NCBI RefSeq assembly: GCF_019711315.1
Contig: NZ_CP081294.1
Span: 62,001 to 126,000 of the forward strand
Reading direction: 5' to 3'
DNA length: 64,000 nucleotides
DNA from: Qipengyuania gelatinilytica
Lineage (GTDB): Bacteria; Pseudomonadota; Alphaproteobacteria; Sphingomonadales; Sphingomonadaceae
Both the position numbers and the translations under genes were made by a program. Below, piece after piece: positions 18,563 through 27,668 of the stretch (position 1 is its first letter; each line of letters starts with the position of its first letter). Below the pieces are notes generated by a model that did not search any database, was not told the DNA's origin, and saw only the letters and a program-made list of their open reading frames with translations.

Positions 18563-18927
18563 CAGTCACGCTCCTCACGGTCACGGCGCTTCTTCGAGTC
18601 GCGCTCGTTCTTGCGCATCATTACGCTGGGACCTTCTTCGTGCTCTTCGACACGGATGGTCATGTAACGGATGACATCTTCGTTGATGCGCGTCTGGCGC
18701 TCGAGCTCGGAAACAACGGAGCCGGGGCCCTCGATGTTGAGCATCACGAAGTGTGCCTTGCGGTTACGGTCGATCTTGTAGGCGAGGTTCTTGAGACCCC
18801 AGGTCTCGGTCTTGACGACCTTGCCTTCGTTCGCTTCGACGATTTCGGTCGCCGTGGCTGCGAGCTGGTCAACCTGAGCCTGGCTCAGGTCCTGTCGCGC
18901 CAAGAAAACATGCTCGTAGAGAGCCAT
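18562..18927 (-). CDS. rpsF: 30S ribosomal protein S6
   Basis: 121 aa. It opens [20 protein letters not shown] and has the [22 protein letters not shown] and [15 protein letters not shown] segments of S6, which pairs with S18 on the platform of the 30S subunit. An AAAGGACAAGAGC site precedes the ATG. The C-terminal tail is long and very basic ([12 protein letters not shown]) and ends in Asp, unlike the EE-ending E. coli S6 that RimK extends with glutamates; a RimK homologue is encoded about 3 kb away. Confidence 0.97.
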   Translation of the reverse strand: MALYEHVFLARQDLSQAQVDQLAATATEIVEANEGKVVKTETWGLKNLAYKIDRNRKAHFVMLNIEGPGSVVSELERQTRINEDVIRYMTIRVEEHEEGPSVMMRKNERDSKKRRDREERD

Positions 18928-19267
18928 GCTCTTGTCCTTTCAACTGCTGGCCGATCGCTGGCTTGTCCGCGGGATTACGGGGCCCCTCCGGCTTTCTTCA
19001 TATCCCACGCCGAAGCGAGGGATGCGCGCACATAGCGGGAATCGGGAGGAATGCAAGGGCAACTAGAGGCCTTCACGCGACGAGCCGAGAGGGTTTGCCG
19101 ATTCCTTCCAAGTATCTGACCCGGACGAGGCAGAGCATGTCCGTGGACGTCGACCCTTGGCATTTTTGCCAGGTTCGGGCCCTGATTGCCCGTCATGTCC
19201 CAATGAAAGCAGTCGATTAACCGGCGCACCGTGTCGCGATCACCTTTTGTGAATTCGGAGAACGGTC
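18928..19267 (+). other. Intergenic region between rpsF and the haem peroxidase gene
   Basis: These 340 bp must hold the divergent promoters for the rpsF operon (leftward) and the haem peroxidase (rightward). I see no convincing ORF, tRNA or long inverted repeat. A GGAGA ribosome-binding site lies at about 19257-19261 for the peroxidase, and AAAGG precedes rpsF. I cannot place the -10/-35 boxes with confidence. Confidence 0.5.
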
Positions 19268-20776
19268 ATGCCCCACGGCAAGAAACAATACGAAGCGCTC
19301 GCCCCCCGCTCGAGGTTCTATCAAGGACCTTTCGGCAGAATCTGTCCCGACCTCGAGCCTTGGATTGCTCCTGTCGAAGCTTGCGACCTCGAGGAATATC
19401 TCCTGGGAATCGCGAATGGCCTCATGATCGAGGAACCTGACAAGACCCCAGGCGAGATTGTTCAGGACCCCGCTCTGAGGGAGCGTCTTGAGAGCGATTT
19501 CGCTTCGAACATACCGGCCGGCTACACATATTTCGGGCAATTTGTAGACCATGATATCACGTTTGATCCTGCCTCGACGCTAATGCGCCGGGCCGACCCC
19601 AACGGCCTGCTCAATTTCCGCACTCCGAGGTTCGACCTCGACAACGTCTACGGCGCTGGCCCAGACGACCAACCCTATCTCTACGACAAGTCAGACAAGG
19701 CCAAGATGGCAATTGGCACGGTCGACGGACGACCGGATCTCCCCGATCTGCCGCGTTTCAACGGAACGGCACTCATCGGCGACATGCGCAATGACGAGAA
19801 CTCGATAGTTTCGCAGCTGCAGTTGGCCTTCCTGCTTGCCCACAACACGCTGGTAGACCGCGCCCGCGCCGCCAATCCCGATATTTCCGGTCCCGCCGCA
19901 TTCGAAATGGCTCGGCAGACGCTGCGGTGGCTCTACCAGTATATCGTCTGGAACGACTTCGTCCGGCGTATCGCCATCGACGAGGTGATGAATTGCGCTC
20001 TCAAACTGGAAAAGCTGTGTGGTGGCCGAAAAGGCTGGAGTTGCGGGCTGAGCGACCTCTACCACTGGAGCAACCAGCCCTTCATGCCGGTAGAGTTCTC
20101 GGTCGCTGCCTATCGTTTCGGTCACTCGATGGTCCGCAACGATTACCAGACGAATAATCCGGTTCGAGGCTTCGGCAATCACGTTCCGATCTTCGACAAC
20201 AGCGGTCCCAGCGATCCGGACGATTTGCGCGGCTTCAACAACATCAAGCCCGAGAATTGCATTCAGTGGGACTGGTTCCTCCAGATGCAGACTTCGCGCG
20301 GGCCCTTCCCGCAAATGGCGAGGAAGATCGACACCAAGCTCGCCAATGCCCTGGCTTTCCTCCACGAAGGGCCGAGCGGCGATCCCCTGAACGTCCTCGC
20401 GTTCCGCAATCTGCAGCGCGGCATCGATTTCGACCTGCCTTCGGGCACCAGCGTCGCGCGCAAGATGTGCCTCAAGCCGGTCAAGCTTCGTGACGACGAG
20501 CCGGATGCGCTCTGGTATTACATCCTGCGCGAGGCACAGGGTACCGGAGGGAACGGTCTTGGCCGCGTCGGTTCCAATATCGTTTGCTCGGTGTTCGCAG
20601 GGCTCCTGAAGGGCGACCCCATGAGCTACGTCAATGTCGCGCCTTGCTGGGAGCCGGATGACGATCCGCTTCTGGAGTCGGGGACAAATGGCGACAACCG
20701 CGATGATAGCAATTGGACCCTTGCATCGATCATCCGCCTTGCAGGTTTGAAAGCGGACGGCATCGGCTTTGCGTGA
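19268..20776 (+). CDS. Animal-type haem peroxidase (peroxidase/cyclooxygenase superfamily)
   Basis: 502 aa. The catalytic set of mammalian peroxidases can be read directly: distal Gln91/Asp94/His95 in GQFVDHDITFD (Asp for covalent haem ester linkage), Arg174 and Glu177 in GDMRNDENS (matching the RSSE motif with catalytic Arg), LLAHNTLVDRA, and the proximal His286 in AYRFGHSMV. The family oxidises halides, thiocyanate or organic substrates with H2O2. There is no Sec or Tat signal at the N terminus, so it is cytosolic or exported by another route. No cofactor or secretion gene is adjacent. An inverted repeat follows the gene. Confidence 0.92.
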   Translation: MPHGKKQYEALAPRSRFYQGPFGRICPDLEPWIAPVEACDLEEYLLGIANGLMIEEPDKTPGEIVQDPALRERLESDFASNIPAGYTYFGQFVDHDITFDPASTLMRRADPNGLLNFRTPRFDLDNVYGAGPDDQPYLYDKSDKAKMAIGTVDGRPDLPDLPRFNGTALIGDMRNDENSIVSQLQLAFLLAHNTLVDRARAANPDISGPAAFEMARQTLRWLYQYIVWNDFVRRIAIDEVMNCALKLEKLCGGRKGWSCGLSDLYHWSNQPFMPVEFSVAAYRFGHSMVRNDYQTNNPVRGFGNHVPIFDNSGPSDPDDLRGFNNIKPENCIQWDWFLQMQTSRGPFPQMARKIDTKLANALAFLHEGPSGDPLNVLAFRNLQRGIDFDLPSGTSVARKMCLKPVKLRDDEPDALWYYILREAQGTGGNGLGRVGSNIVCSVFAGLLKGDPMSYVNVAPCWEPDDDPLLESGTNGDNRDDSNWTLASIIRLAGLKADGIGFA

Positions 20777-20783
20777 TGACCGG

Positions 20784-20818
20784 CCGGCAAAGCCCCCTCA
20801 AGCGGCGGGCTTTGCCGG
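20784..20818 (+). terminator. Perfect 12-bp hairpin after the haem peroxidase gene
   Basis: CCGGCAAAGCCC (20784-20795) pairs with GGGCTTTGCCGG (20807-20818) around an 11-base loop, 8 bp after the stop codon. No T tract follows on either strand (GTCGCAAAAGG), so it may be a Rho-assisted terminator or a 3'-end stabiliser rather than a classical intrinsic terminator. Confidence 0.55.
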
Positions 20819-20893
20819 GTCGCAAAAGGAAGCCGGGACTTGCCATAGGTCTGCGTAAGGGTCAGATAGCGCGCTCATTTTTGGGAGTAGCGA

Positions 20894-21838
20894 ATGCCCG
20901 GCGGACTTGTAGCCCTTCTCGACGACGTATCGGTGATTGCGCGGACCGCCGCTTCATCGGTCGATGACATCACCGTTGCTGCCAGCAGGGCCGGAAGCAA
21001 GACGGCCGGCGTTGTCATTGACGATGCGGCCGTGACGCCGAGCTATGTCACTGGGCTCGATCCCAGTCGCGAACTGCCGATCATCGGCAAGATCACCGTC
21101 GGCAGCCTGAAGAACAAGTTCCTCATCCTGCTGCCCGGCGCCCTTCTGCTGAGCTGGTTCCTGCCGCAGGCGATCATCTTCATCCTCATGATGGGCGGTG
21201 CCTACCTGTCATATGAAGGCGCCGAAAAGGTGATGGAGAAGCTCGGCGGCAAGAAGCACGGCAAGACGCTGGAGGACGAGATCGTCGATCCGGTCAAGTT
21301 CGAAGAGCAGCGCGTGTCCGGCGCAATCCGTACCGACCTGATCCTTTCGGCCGAAATCATGGCGATCACCCTCAGCGAAGTCGCGGACGAGAGCTTTATC
21401 GTGCGGGCGGGCGTGCTTGCCATCGTCGGCCTTGCAGTCACGCTGTTCGTTTACGGCGCGGTCGCGGTCATCGTGAAGCTGGATGATATCGGTTACCACA
21501 TGGTCGAGAAGAACTCCGCCTTCGCGAAATCGATCGGGCGCTTCCTGCTTAAATCGGTCCCGCTCTTGCTGGTGGCCTTGTCGTTCATCGGTACGATCGC
21601 GATGCTATGGGTCGGCGGCGGGATCATCGTCCACGGCACGCACGAGCTGGGCTTCGACCTGCTCTATGATATCGCGCATGGCGCCGAATATGCGGTGAAA
21701 TCGGCAACCGGTGCGCTTTCGGGCTTGCTCGGTTGGGTCACCTATGCGGCCATTTCGGCAATCATCGGCCTCGTGCTGGGCGCGATCCTTGCGGTGGTGA
21801 TCCACAAGTTCATGCCCGAGGACCGCGAAGCCCACTAG
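20894..21838 (+). CDS. DUF808 family inner membrane protein (YedI-like)
   Basis: 314 aa. The start MPGGLVALLDDVSVIARTAA, the AGVVIDDAAVTPSYVTGLDP block and several hydrophobic helices (about 75-105, 150-200, 215-250 and 275-305) match the YedI/DUF808 family, whose function is not established. GGGAG lies 5-10 bp before the ATG. It stands alone between the haem peroxidase and a diguanylate cyclase. Confidence 0.92.
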   Translation: MPGGLVALLDDVSVIARTAASSVDDITVAASRAGSKTAGVVIDDAAVTPSYVTGLDPSRELPIIGKITVGSLKNKFLILLPGALLLSWFLPQAIIFILMMGGAYLSYEGAEKVMEKLGGKKHGKTLEDEIVDPVKFEEQRVSGAIRTDLILSAEIMAITLSEVADESFIVRAGVLAIVGLAVTLFVYGAVAVIVKLDDIGYHMVEKNSAFAKSIGRFLLKSVPLLLVALSFIGTIAMLWVGGGIIVHGTHELGFDLLYDIAHGAEYAVKSATGALSGLLGWVTYAAISAIIGLVLGAILAVVIHKFMPEDREAH

Positions 21839-21959
21839 GTTCCGCACTTTCGGCTTCTCGTCCCGAAACGGGACCACTGGCTCTTGCGTGCTGGTTTGCC
21901 ATGTCGCTTGCGCGGATAAGCCGTTGCAGCAATAGCAATGGCTGTCACCAGGGGGAGAC

Positions 21960-23630
21960 GTGGGCCAAAGAGCGTTCGCATGGCTGTGGGGCATGCTGGC
22001 TGTCGTGTTGTGCGGCATCGCCACTCCCGCCTCTGCGCGCGATTACCATCTCGGAGACCTGCTGTGTGTCGGCGGCGCGGTTAGCGCCAGCGAAGCGTTC
22101 GACCTGCCCGCCCACGCTCTCGATTGCAGCACAACAAGATTTGCCAATCGAAGCCCGTTCCTGCGTACCCATGCCGATGTCGTCGGACTGGTCCCTTCGG
22201 GCGAGGGCGCGCTGTTCTGGCAGACCGACCCCTCGAGTTTCGACAGCATGCTGTTGCTCTTCACCTACGACAATGGCGAACAGCGACTGGTCGATGTCGA
22301 TCCCCAGATGGCGGCCCGAAACTGGTTCGTGCGTACGCGGTTCAGCGTGCCGGTGCCCGAAGTGGACGCTGAACTGGTCGCCATCGACGCGGTCATCGAA
22401 CGACCGCGGACCTATGCAACCGCTCGTGATGTCCGCCTCGTCGCGGTGGTCGAGGCGATGAAGCAACATTACTCGAGATCGCTCGTCTACGCACTGGTTT
22501 GCGGCTTGCTGATCGCTCCGCTGATATTCGACCTGCTTTTCCTGCGCATGCTGCGATCGCGTTTCATCCTGTGGCACATGGGACTTACCTTCGGACTGCT
22601 AGGCTTCGTCTATTTCAACTCCGGACTGGTGTTTGCCTCCTTCCCCGATTTCCCGCTCGATGCGCGTTACCAGCTCAACACGCTGACGCTTGCCTTCGCG
22701 ACCGCCTGTGCGGTGATGTTCGCGCTCGATATTACCGAAGAGGGCTTCGTGGCCGCGGGCATACGGAAGGTGCTCATTGCGCTCGTCACGTTCATGCTGG
22801 TGATCCGCTTTGCCATGATGCTGGATCTCGAAATCTGGCGCATGAACGATTACAATCTCTACCTGTTCAGCATCCTGCCGGTTTCGATTGCTCTCATCGC
22901 GGCGATCTTCTGCGCCTTCAAGCGGGGCAGCCGCGTCGCGATCTACCTGCTGGCGGCATTCTTCCCGATCCTGGTCGGCGGGGTAATCCGCCTGCTGATG
23001 GAGTTCACCTTCGTTTCGAAGGAATTTCCCATCGACGACCTGCTCTTCTTGGCGATGGTGCTGCTGGTCCTCGGAACCTCCGCGGCGGTGGGCGACCGCT
23101 TCATGGTCCTGCGTGTCGAGCGTGACCGTGCAAGGATCAATGCCCTCAAGATGCAGCGCATGGCGCATAGCGACGCCCTGACCGGTGTTGCCAACCGCCG
23201 CGCCTTCGATGCGCTCGAACGGATCGAAGACGGCCAGGCACTGATCATGGCCGATATCGACCACTTCAAGGCCATCAACGATGCGATGGGCCATGCGGTG
23301 GGTGACGCGGTCCTCGCCGATACCGCGGGTACATTCAGGAGGGCCTTCAGCGATGACAAGTCGGCGCGGATATACCGCCTCGGCGGCGAGGAATTCGCGG
23401 TCGTGTTCGATTGCTGGGACCAGCAGACGCTGCGCGATACTGCCGAAGCGGTCCGCCGCAAGGTCGATGGCGTCAAGAGGCGCCGCGAAGGCGACTTGCC
23501 GAACGTGACGATCAGCATCGGTGGAACGCTGGGGCGCGGCCGTTCGCTGGCCCGCGTCTACGAGGAGGCCGACAAGGCTCTCTACCGCGCCAAGCAGTCG
23601 GGTCGTAACCGCGTGGTCATCTCAGGCTAG
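21960..23630 (+). CDS. Membrane-bound diguanylate cyclase with seven-helix sensor (GGDEF)
   Basis: 556 aa from the GTG at 21960; its ribosome-binding GGGGGAG is only about 2 bases away, so the start is less certain, but it supplies a good signal peptide (FAWLWGMLAVVLCGIATPASA). A periplasmic domain (about 27-165) is followed by about seven hydrophobic helices (about 170-385), resembling 7TMR-DISM receptors, and a C-terminal GGDEF domain with RLGGEEF intact, plus DIDHFKAINDAMGHAVGD for Mg2+/GTP binding. It should make c-di-GMP in response to an outside signal. No RxxD inhibitory site stands out. Confidence 0.92.
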   Translation: MGQRAFAWLWGMLAVVLCGIATPASARDYHLGDLLCVGGAVSASEAFDLPAHALDCSTTRFANRSPFLRTHADVVGLVPSGEGALFWQTDPSSFDSMLLLFTYDNGEQRLVDVDPQMAARNWFVRTRFSVPVPEVDAELVAIDAVIERPRTYATARDVRLVAVVEAMKQHYSRSLVYALVCGLLIAPLIFDLLFLRMLRSRFILWHMGLTFGLLGFVYFNSGLVFASFPDFPLDARYQLNTLTLAFATACAVMFALDITEEGFVAAGIRKVLIALVTFMLVIRFAMMLDLEIWRMNDYNLYLFSILPVSIALIAAIFCAFKRGSRVAIYLLAAFFPILVGGVIRLLMEFTFVSKEFPIDDLLFLAMVLLVLGTSAAVGDRFMVLRVERDRARINALKMQRMAHSDALTGVANRRAFDALERIEDGQALIMADIDHFKAINDAMGHAVGDAVLADTAGTFRRAFSDDKSARIYRLGGEEFAVVFDCWDQQTLRDTAEAVRRKVDGVKRRREGDLPNVTISIGGTLGRGRSLARVYEEADKALYRAKQSGRNRVVISG

Positions 23631-25049
23631 TCGCGAGAACAGCCTGCGCGCGAATTCGGACAGCGTATCGTCGCGAGCGCCCATGATGACGATCCTATCA
23701 CCGGGGCGGGCCAGGTTGACGAGCCGGTCCTCGATCGACTTGCGCTCCGGGATGTATTCCGCGGCCTGCCCGGCATCTTCGATCAGGCGCACGATCCGTT
23801 CGCTGCCTTCGCTGCGATCGACGGTGCCTCCGAAATAGACCGGATCGCACATCAGCACGATGTCTTCTTCGGCGAGTTCGCTGGCAAATACCTCTGCCAG
23901 CTCGGTACCCATCTGGCGAAGGGGACCGTAACCGTGCGGCTGGAAGAAGGCGAGCACGCGGCCGGGATGGGAGCGCAATGTGCGCAGGGTCGCACCGCAT
24001 TTCTCCGGATTGTGTCCGAAGTCGTCGATGACGGTTATGGCGGCGTGGTTTGTGCCCACGATATCGAAGCGGCGTGCGAGCCCCTCGAAAGAGGCCAGCG
24101 CTTCCACCGACGCCGATACGGGCACGCCTGCCGCAGCCGCACCCGCAATGGCGGCGAGCGCATTCGAGAGATTGTGCCGCCCGGGCATATTGAGGCGCAG
24201 GGCGTGCTGGCTTGCGTCATGCCGGTCGACGACCATCGCAGCCTGGCGCACCGGCCCTTCCGCGATACTGCCGGGCATGATGCCGATCTGCGCCTTTTCC
24301 TGCTCGACACCGAAGGTGATCGTTTCCTTCGCTTGGGGCAGGAGGGCAAGCGCTTCGGCGTCGTCGGCATTGATGACCGAGATCCGGCTGCGCGAGAGAT
24401 AGTCGCCGAACAGCTGGCGCAGCTCTTCCATGCTCTTGTGGTCGAGGCTGACGTTGAGCAGCACGCCCACCGCCGGGCGATACAGCGCAATCGAACCGTC
24501 GCTTTCGTCGACCTCGCTGACATAGAGGCTCTGCCCGCCGACCACCGCGCTGGCAAAGGGACGCTCGGGCGAGACGAAGTTCTTCATCACCGCGCCGTTC
24601 ATGATGGTCGGGGCGCGTCCGGTGGCTTCCATGATCCAGCCGAGCATTCCGGTCACGGTCGACTTGCCGCTGGTCCCGGCCACCGCGATCCCGGCACCGC
24701 TGGTGTTGAACAGGATGGAGTTCAGTTCGGCACGCGTCAGGCGCAGGCATCCAAGATCGTTCGCCTTGCCGATTTCCGGCACGGTGTCCTCGATCGCGGC
24801 CGAGGCGACCACGATCTGGTCGCCCGAAATGATGCCGCTGCCGTCCTGCGGATGAAGCTCGAAGCCTTGCTTCTCGAGCGCTGCGAATTTCTCCGGCGTG
24901 CGGCCCTGGTCGAAGCTTCGATCCGAACCTGCAACGGTCGCCCCGCGTCCTTTCAGGATCTGTGCGAGGGGCAGCATTCCGGACCCGCCGATGCCGACGA
25001 AGAAGAACGGGCGGGTGAAAAGTTCATCGGGGCTGGGGAAGTCGGTCAT
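23622..25049 (-). CDS. mpl: Mur ligase, UDP-N-acetylmuramate:murein tripeptide ligase (Mpl-like)
   Basis: 475 aa from the ATG at 25049. The N-terminal GIGGSGM nucleotide-sugar loop, the ATP P-loop GTSGKST (about 123-129), SEVDESDGSI, MPGRHNLSNALAA and DDFGHNPEKC follow in the order of MurC/Mpl proteins. MurC genes normally lie in the mur-fts cluster, absent here; pairing with a divergent LD-carboxypeptidase gene favours Mpl, which attaches recycled tripeptide to UDP-MurNAc. MurC is the alternative. Its end overlaps the diguanylate cyclase gene by 9 bp. Confidence 0.82.
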   Translation of the reverse strand: MTDFPSPDELFTRPFFFVGIGGSGMLPLAQILKGRGATVAGSDRSFDQGRTPEKFAALEKQGFELHPQDGSGIISGDQIVVASAAIEDTVPEIGKANDLGCLRLTRAELNSILFNTSGAGIAVAGTSGKSTVTGMLGWIMEATGRAPTIMNGAVMKNFVSPERPFASAVVGGQSLYVSEVDESDGSIALYRPAVGVLLNVSLDHKSMEELRQLFGDYLSRSRISVINADDAEALALLPQAKETITFGVEQEKAQIGIMPGSIAEGPVRQAAMVVDRHDASQHALRLNMPGRHNLSNALAAIAGAAAAGVPVSASVEALASFEGLARRFDIVGTNHAAITVIDDFGHNPEKCGATLRTLRSHPGRVLAFFQPHGYGPLRQMGTELAEVFASELAEEDIVLMCDPVYFGGTVDRSEGSERIVRLIEDAGQAAEYIPERKSIEDRLVNLARPGDRIVIMGARDDTLSEFARRLFSRLA

Positions 25050-25091
25050 TGCGGCCTCGCTATGCAGTTGTAAGCGCGATGACAAGCGGGC

Positions 25092-25928
25092 ATGATCCCA
25101 CGCGTGCACCGACCCATCCGAAAAGTAGCCGTTTGCGCACCTGCCACGCCGCTCAAGCGCGAATATGCAGAGGCCGTCACAGCTCTCGCTGCGAAAGATT
25201 TTCCCGAAATCGAGCTGTATTTCCACGACCAATGCTTCGTGGAGGAGGGGCACTTTGCCGGGTCGGACAAGGTGCGGCTCGATGCCCTGCTCGAATGCGC
25301 CAATGCGCCGGAATTCGATGCCGTGTGGTTTGCCAAGGGTGGCTATGGCTCCAATCGGATCGCAACCGATTTCCTTGGCAAGGCGTCGGCCGAGGCGGGC
25401 CGGAAAACCTATCTTGGATATTCCGATTGCGGCACGCTTCTCGGCGGTCTCTACCGCGCCCGTATCGGCCATCCCGTCCACGCGCCCATGCCGGTCGATA
25501 TCAAGCGCGATGGCGGAGACGAGGCGGTCCGCCGCGTTCTTGGCTGGATGGGCGGCGATGCAGAAGGGCTGGAGCAGGGGCTGACGGGCAGGCCGGCGGC
25601 CGCATTCAATCTCTATACGCTCGCCATGCTGGTCGGCACGCGGCTAATGCCCGCGCTCGACGGTCACGAGCTCCTGATCGAGGAAGTCGGCGAATACGAA
25701 TATGCCATCGACCGGCTAATGTTCCACCTCGTGGAGCATTTGCACGATGTCGCCGGCATCCGGCTGGGCGAGGTGACCGCAGTGCCGGAAAACGACCGAC
25801 CCTTCGGGGCCGACGCCGAACAGATCGTGCAATATTGGTGCGAGAAGAGCGGCATTACCTACCTCGGCCGCGCCGCCATCGGACATAGCTCTGCCAACAG
25901 GATCGTGCCCTTCGGTCTTGAGGCTTGA
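25092..25928 (+). CDS. ldcA: LD-carboxypeptidase (S66 family)
   Basis: 278 aa. LdcA removes the terminal D-Ala from murein tetrapeptides in the cytosol during wall recycling. The S66 triad is visible: nucleophile Ser111 in LGYSDCGTLL, Glu in LLIEEVGEYEYAIDRLM (about 195-205) and His in GHSSANRIVPFG near the C terminus. There is no signal peptide, as expected. It is divergent from the mpl-like gene 42 bp away, which uses its tripeptide product. Confidence 0.93.
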   Translation: MIPRVHRPIRKVAVCAPATPLKREYAEAVTALAAKDFPEIELYFHDQCFVEEGHFAGSDKVRLDALLECANAPEFDAVWFAKGGYGSNRIATDFLGKASAEAGRKTYLGYSDCGTLLGGLYRARIGHPVHAPMPVDIKRDGGDEAVRRVLGWMGGDAEGLEQGLTGRPAAAFNLYTLAMLVGTRLMPALDGHELLIEEVGEYEYAIDRLMFHLVEHLHDVAGIRLGEVTAVPENDRPFGADAEQIVQYWCEKSGITYLGRAAIGHSSANRIVPFGLEA

Positions 25929-25968
25929 GCTGCTCGCGCCTAAGCGCGCTGCCGACAAGGAGAGTTAC

Positions 25969-26907
25969 ATGACTGCATTCATCTTCCCCGGCCAGGGCAG
26001 CCAGAAAGTCGGCATGGGCGTCGAGCTCGCCGAAGCCAGCGTCCACGCACGCGAGGTCTTCGAGGAAGTCGACGAGGCGCTGAAGCAGAAGCTGTCCTCG
26101 GTGATGAAGGACGGCCCGGAAAGCGAACTCACGCTGACCTCCAACGCCCAGCCTGCAATCATGGCGAATTCGATCGCCACCCTGCGCGTGCTGGAGAAGG
26201 AATTCGGCATCGCACTGGCCGACAAGGCCGATTGTGTCGCGGGCCACTCGCTCGGCGAATATAGCGCGCTGTGTGCCGCTGGTGCTTTCGGTCTTGCCGA
26301 AACCGCCAAGCTGCTGCGCCTGCGCGGTATCGCGATGCAGGACGCCGTTCCCATCGGTGTCGGCGCCATGGCCGCGCTGCTCGGTGCCGATATCGAGAAG
26401 GCAACGGCGCTCGCAGAAGCAGCCGCCGAGGGCCAGGTGTGCGAAGTGGCGAACGACAACGACCCGACACAGGTCGTCATCTCGGGTCACGCAGAAGCGA
26501 TCGACCGCGCCATCGAGCTGGCCAAGGAACACGGTATCAAGCGCGGCATCAAGCTGCCCGTTTCCGCGCCCTTCCATTGCTCGCTCATGGAGCCTGCGGC
26601 CCAGCGCATGAAGATCGCGCTCGACGAGACGTCGCCCGGTGCGTTCACCGTACCGCTCTTCGCCAATGTGACTGCAGCCCGCGTGATCGATCCGGCCGAT
26701 GAGCAGGCCCTGCTCGTCGACCAGGTCACCGGTCGCGTACGCTGGCGCGAAAGCGTGCTCGCCATGCGCGAAGCCGGCGTCGAACGCTTCGTCGAACTCG
26801 GCGGCAAGGTGCTCGGCCCCATGGTCGGCCGGATCGACAAGGACGCTGCCACGGTCAGCCTCGTCACGATGGAAGACCTTGAAACTTTTGCGAAGGAAAA
26901 CGGATAA
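25969..26907 (+). CDS. fabD: Malonyl-CoA:ACP transacylase
   Basis: 312 aa from the ATG at 25969, with AAGGAGA about 5 bases upstream. FabD loads malonyl groups onto acyl carrier protein for fatty-acid synthesis. FPGQGSQKVGMG at the N terminus, nucleophile Ser94 in GHSLGEYSAL, the conserved Arg in LLRLRGIAMQ, and His in VSAPFHCSLM are all present. Its stop overlaps the fabG start (TAATG). Confidence 0.97.
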   Translation: MTAFIFPGQGSQKVGMGVELAEASVHAREVFEEVDEALKQKLSSVMKDGPESELTLTSNAQPAIMANSIATLRVLEKEFGIALADKADCVAGHSLGEYSALCAAGAFGLAETAKLLRLRGIAMQDAVPIGVGAMAALLGADIEKATALAEAAAEGQVCEVANDNDPTQVVISGHAEAIDRAIELAKEHGIKRGIKLPVSAPFHCSLMEPAAQRMKIALDETSPGAFTVPLFANVTAARVIDPADEQALLVDQVTGRVRWRESVLAMREAGVERFVELGGKVLGPMVGRIDKDAATVSLVTMEDLETFAKENG

Positions 26908-27659
26908 TGTTCAGCCTCGAAGGTAAAACCGCTCTCGTAACCGGCGCCAGCGGCGGTATCGGCAGTTCGATCGCCTATGCGCTGGCGCGCCAGGGTGCGC
27001 GCCTGGCGCTTTCGGGTTCCAATGGCGACAAGCTGCGTGCCTTCCGCGAACAGCTGAATGCGGACACCGGCGGCGACCATGTCGAGATCACCTGCAACCT
27101 GTCCGATACGACGCAGGTCGAGGAACTGATCCCGGCCACCGTCGACACGCTCGGCAGCATGAACATCCTCGTCAACAACGCAGGGATCACGCGTGACAAT
27201 CTCGCGATGCGCATGAAGGACGAGGAATGGGACGAGGTGATCCGCATCAACCTCGAGGCCAGCTTCCGCCTCATGCGCGCCAGCGCGCGCCCGATGATGA
27301 AGGCCAAGGGTGGCCGCATCATCTCGATCACCAGCGTCGTCGGCCACACCGGCAATCCGGGCCAGATGAACTATGTTGCGGCCAAGGCAGGCCTCACCGG
27401 CATGTCGAAGAGCCTCGCGCAGGAACTCGCCAGCCGCAATATCACCGTAAACTGCGTCGCTCCGGGCTTCATCCGCACCGCGATGACCGATGCGCTGAAC
27501 GACGACCAGAAGGCCGCGATCAACAGCCGCATCCCGATGGGCCGCATGGGCGAGGGCGACGAGATCGGCGCTGCCGTTGCCTATCTCGCCAGCGACGAGG
27601 CCGCTTACGTCACGGGGCAGACGATCCACGTGAATGGCGGCATGGCGATGCAGGGGTAA
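26907..27659 (+). CDS. fabG: 3-oxoacyl-ACP reductase
   Basis: 250 aa short-chain dehydrogenase. The NADPH motif TGASGGIGSSIA (about 12-23), LVNNAGITRDN (about 86-96) and the catalytic Ser, Tyr, Lys in ITSVVGHTGNPGQMNYVAAKAG (read from Ser about 137 to Lys about 158) are those of FabG. It follows fabD in a 1-base overlap; acpP and fabF, often next, are not found here. Confidence 0.96.
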   Translation: MFSLEGKTALVTGASGGIGSSIAYALARQGARLALSGSNGDKLRAFREQLNADTGGDHVEITCNLSDTTQVEELIPATVDTLGSMNILVNNAGITRDNLAMRMKDEEWDEVIRINLEASFRLMRASARPMMKAKGGRIISITSVVGHTGNPGQMNYVAAKAGLTGMSKSLAQELASRNITVNCVAPGFIRTAMTDALNDDQKAAINSRIPMGRMGEGDEIGAAVAYLASDEAAYVTGQTIHVNGGMAMQG

Positions 27660-27668
27660 GCCCAGATC

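Noticed and set aside
18963..19220. 85-codon frame in the rpsF-peroxidase intergenic region
   Set aside because: No ribosome-binding site and no protein-like pattern; a control region is more likely.
21860..21874. GTCCCG-aaa-CGGGAC hairpin after the DUF808 gene
   Set aside because: Only a 6-bp stem and no T tract; too weak to call a terminator.
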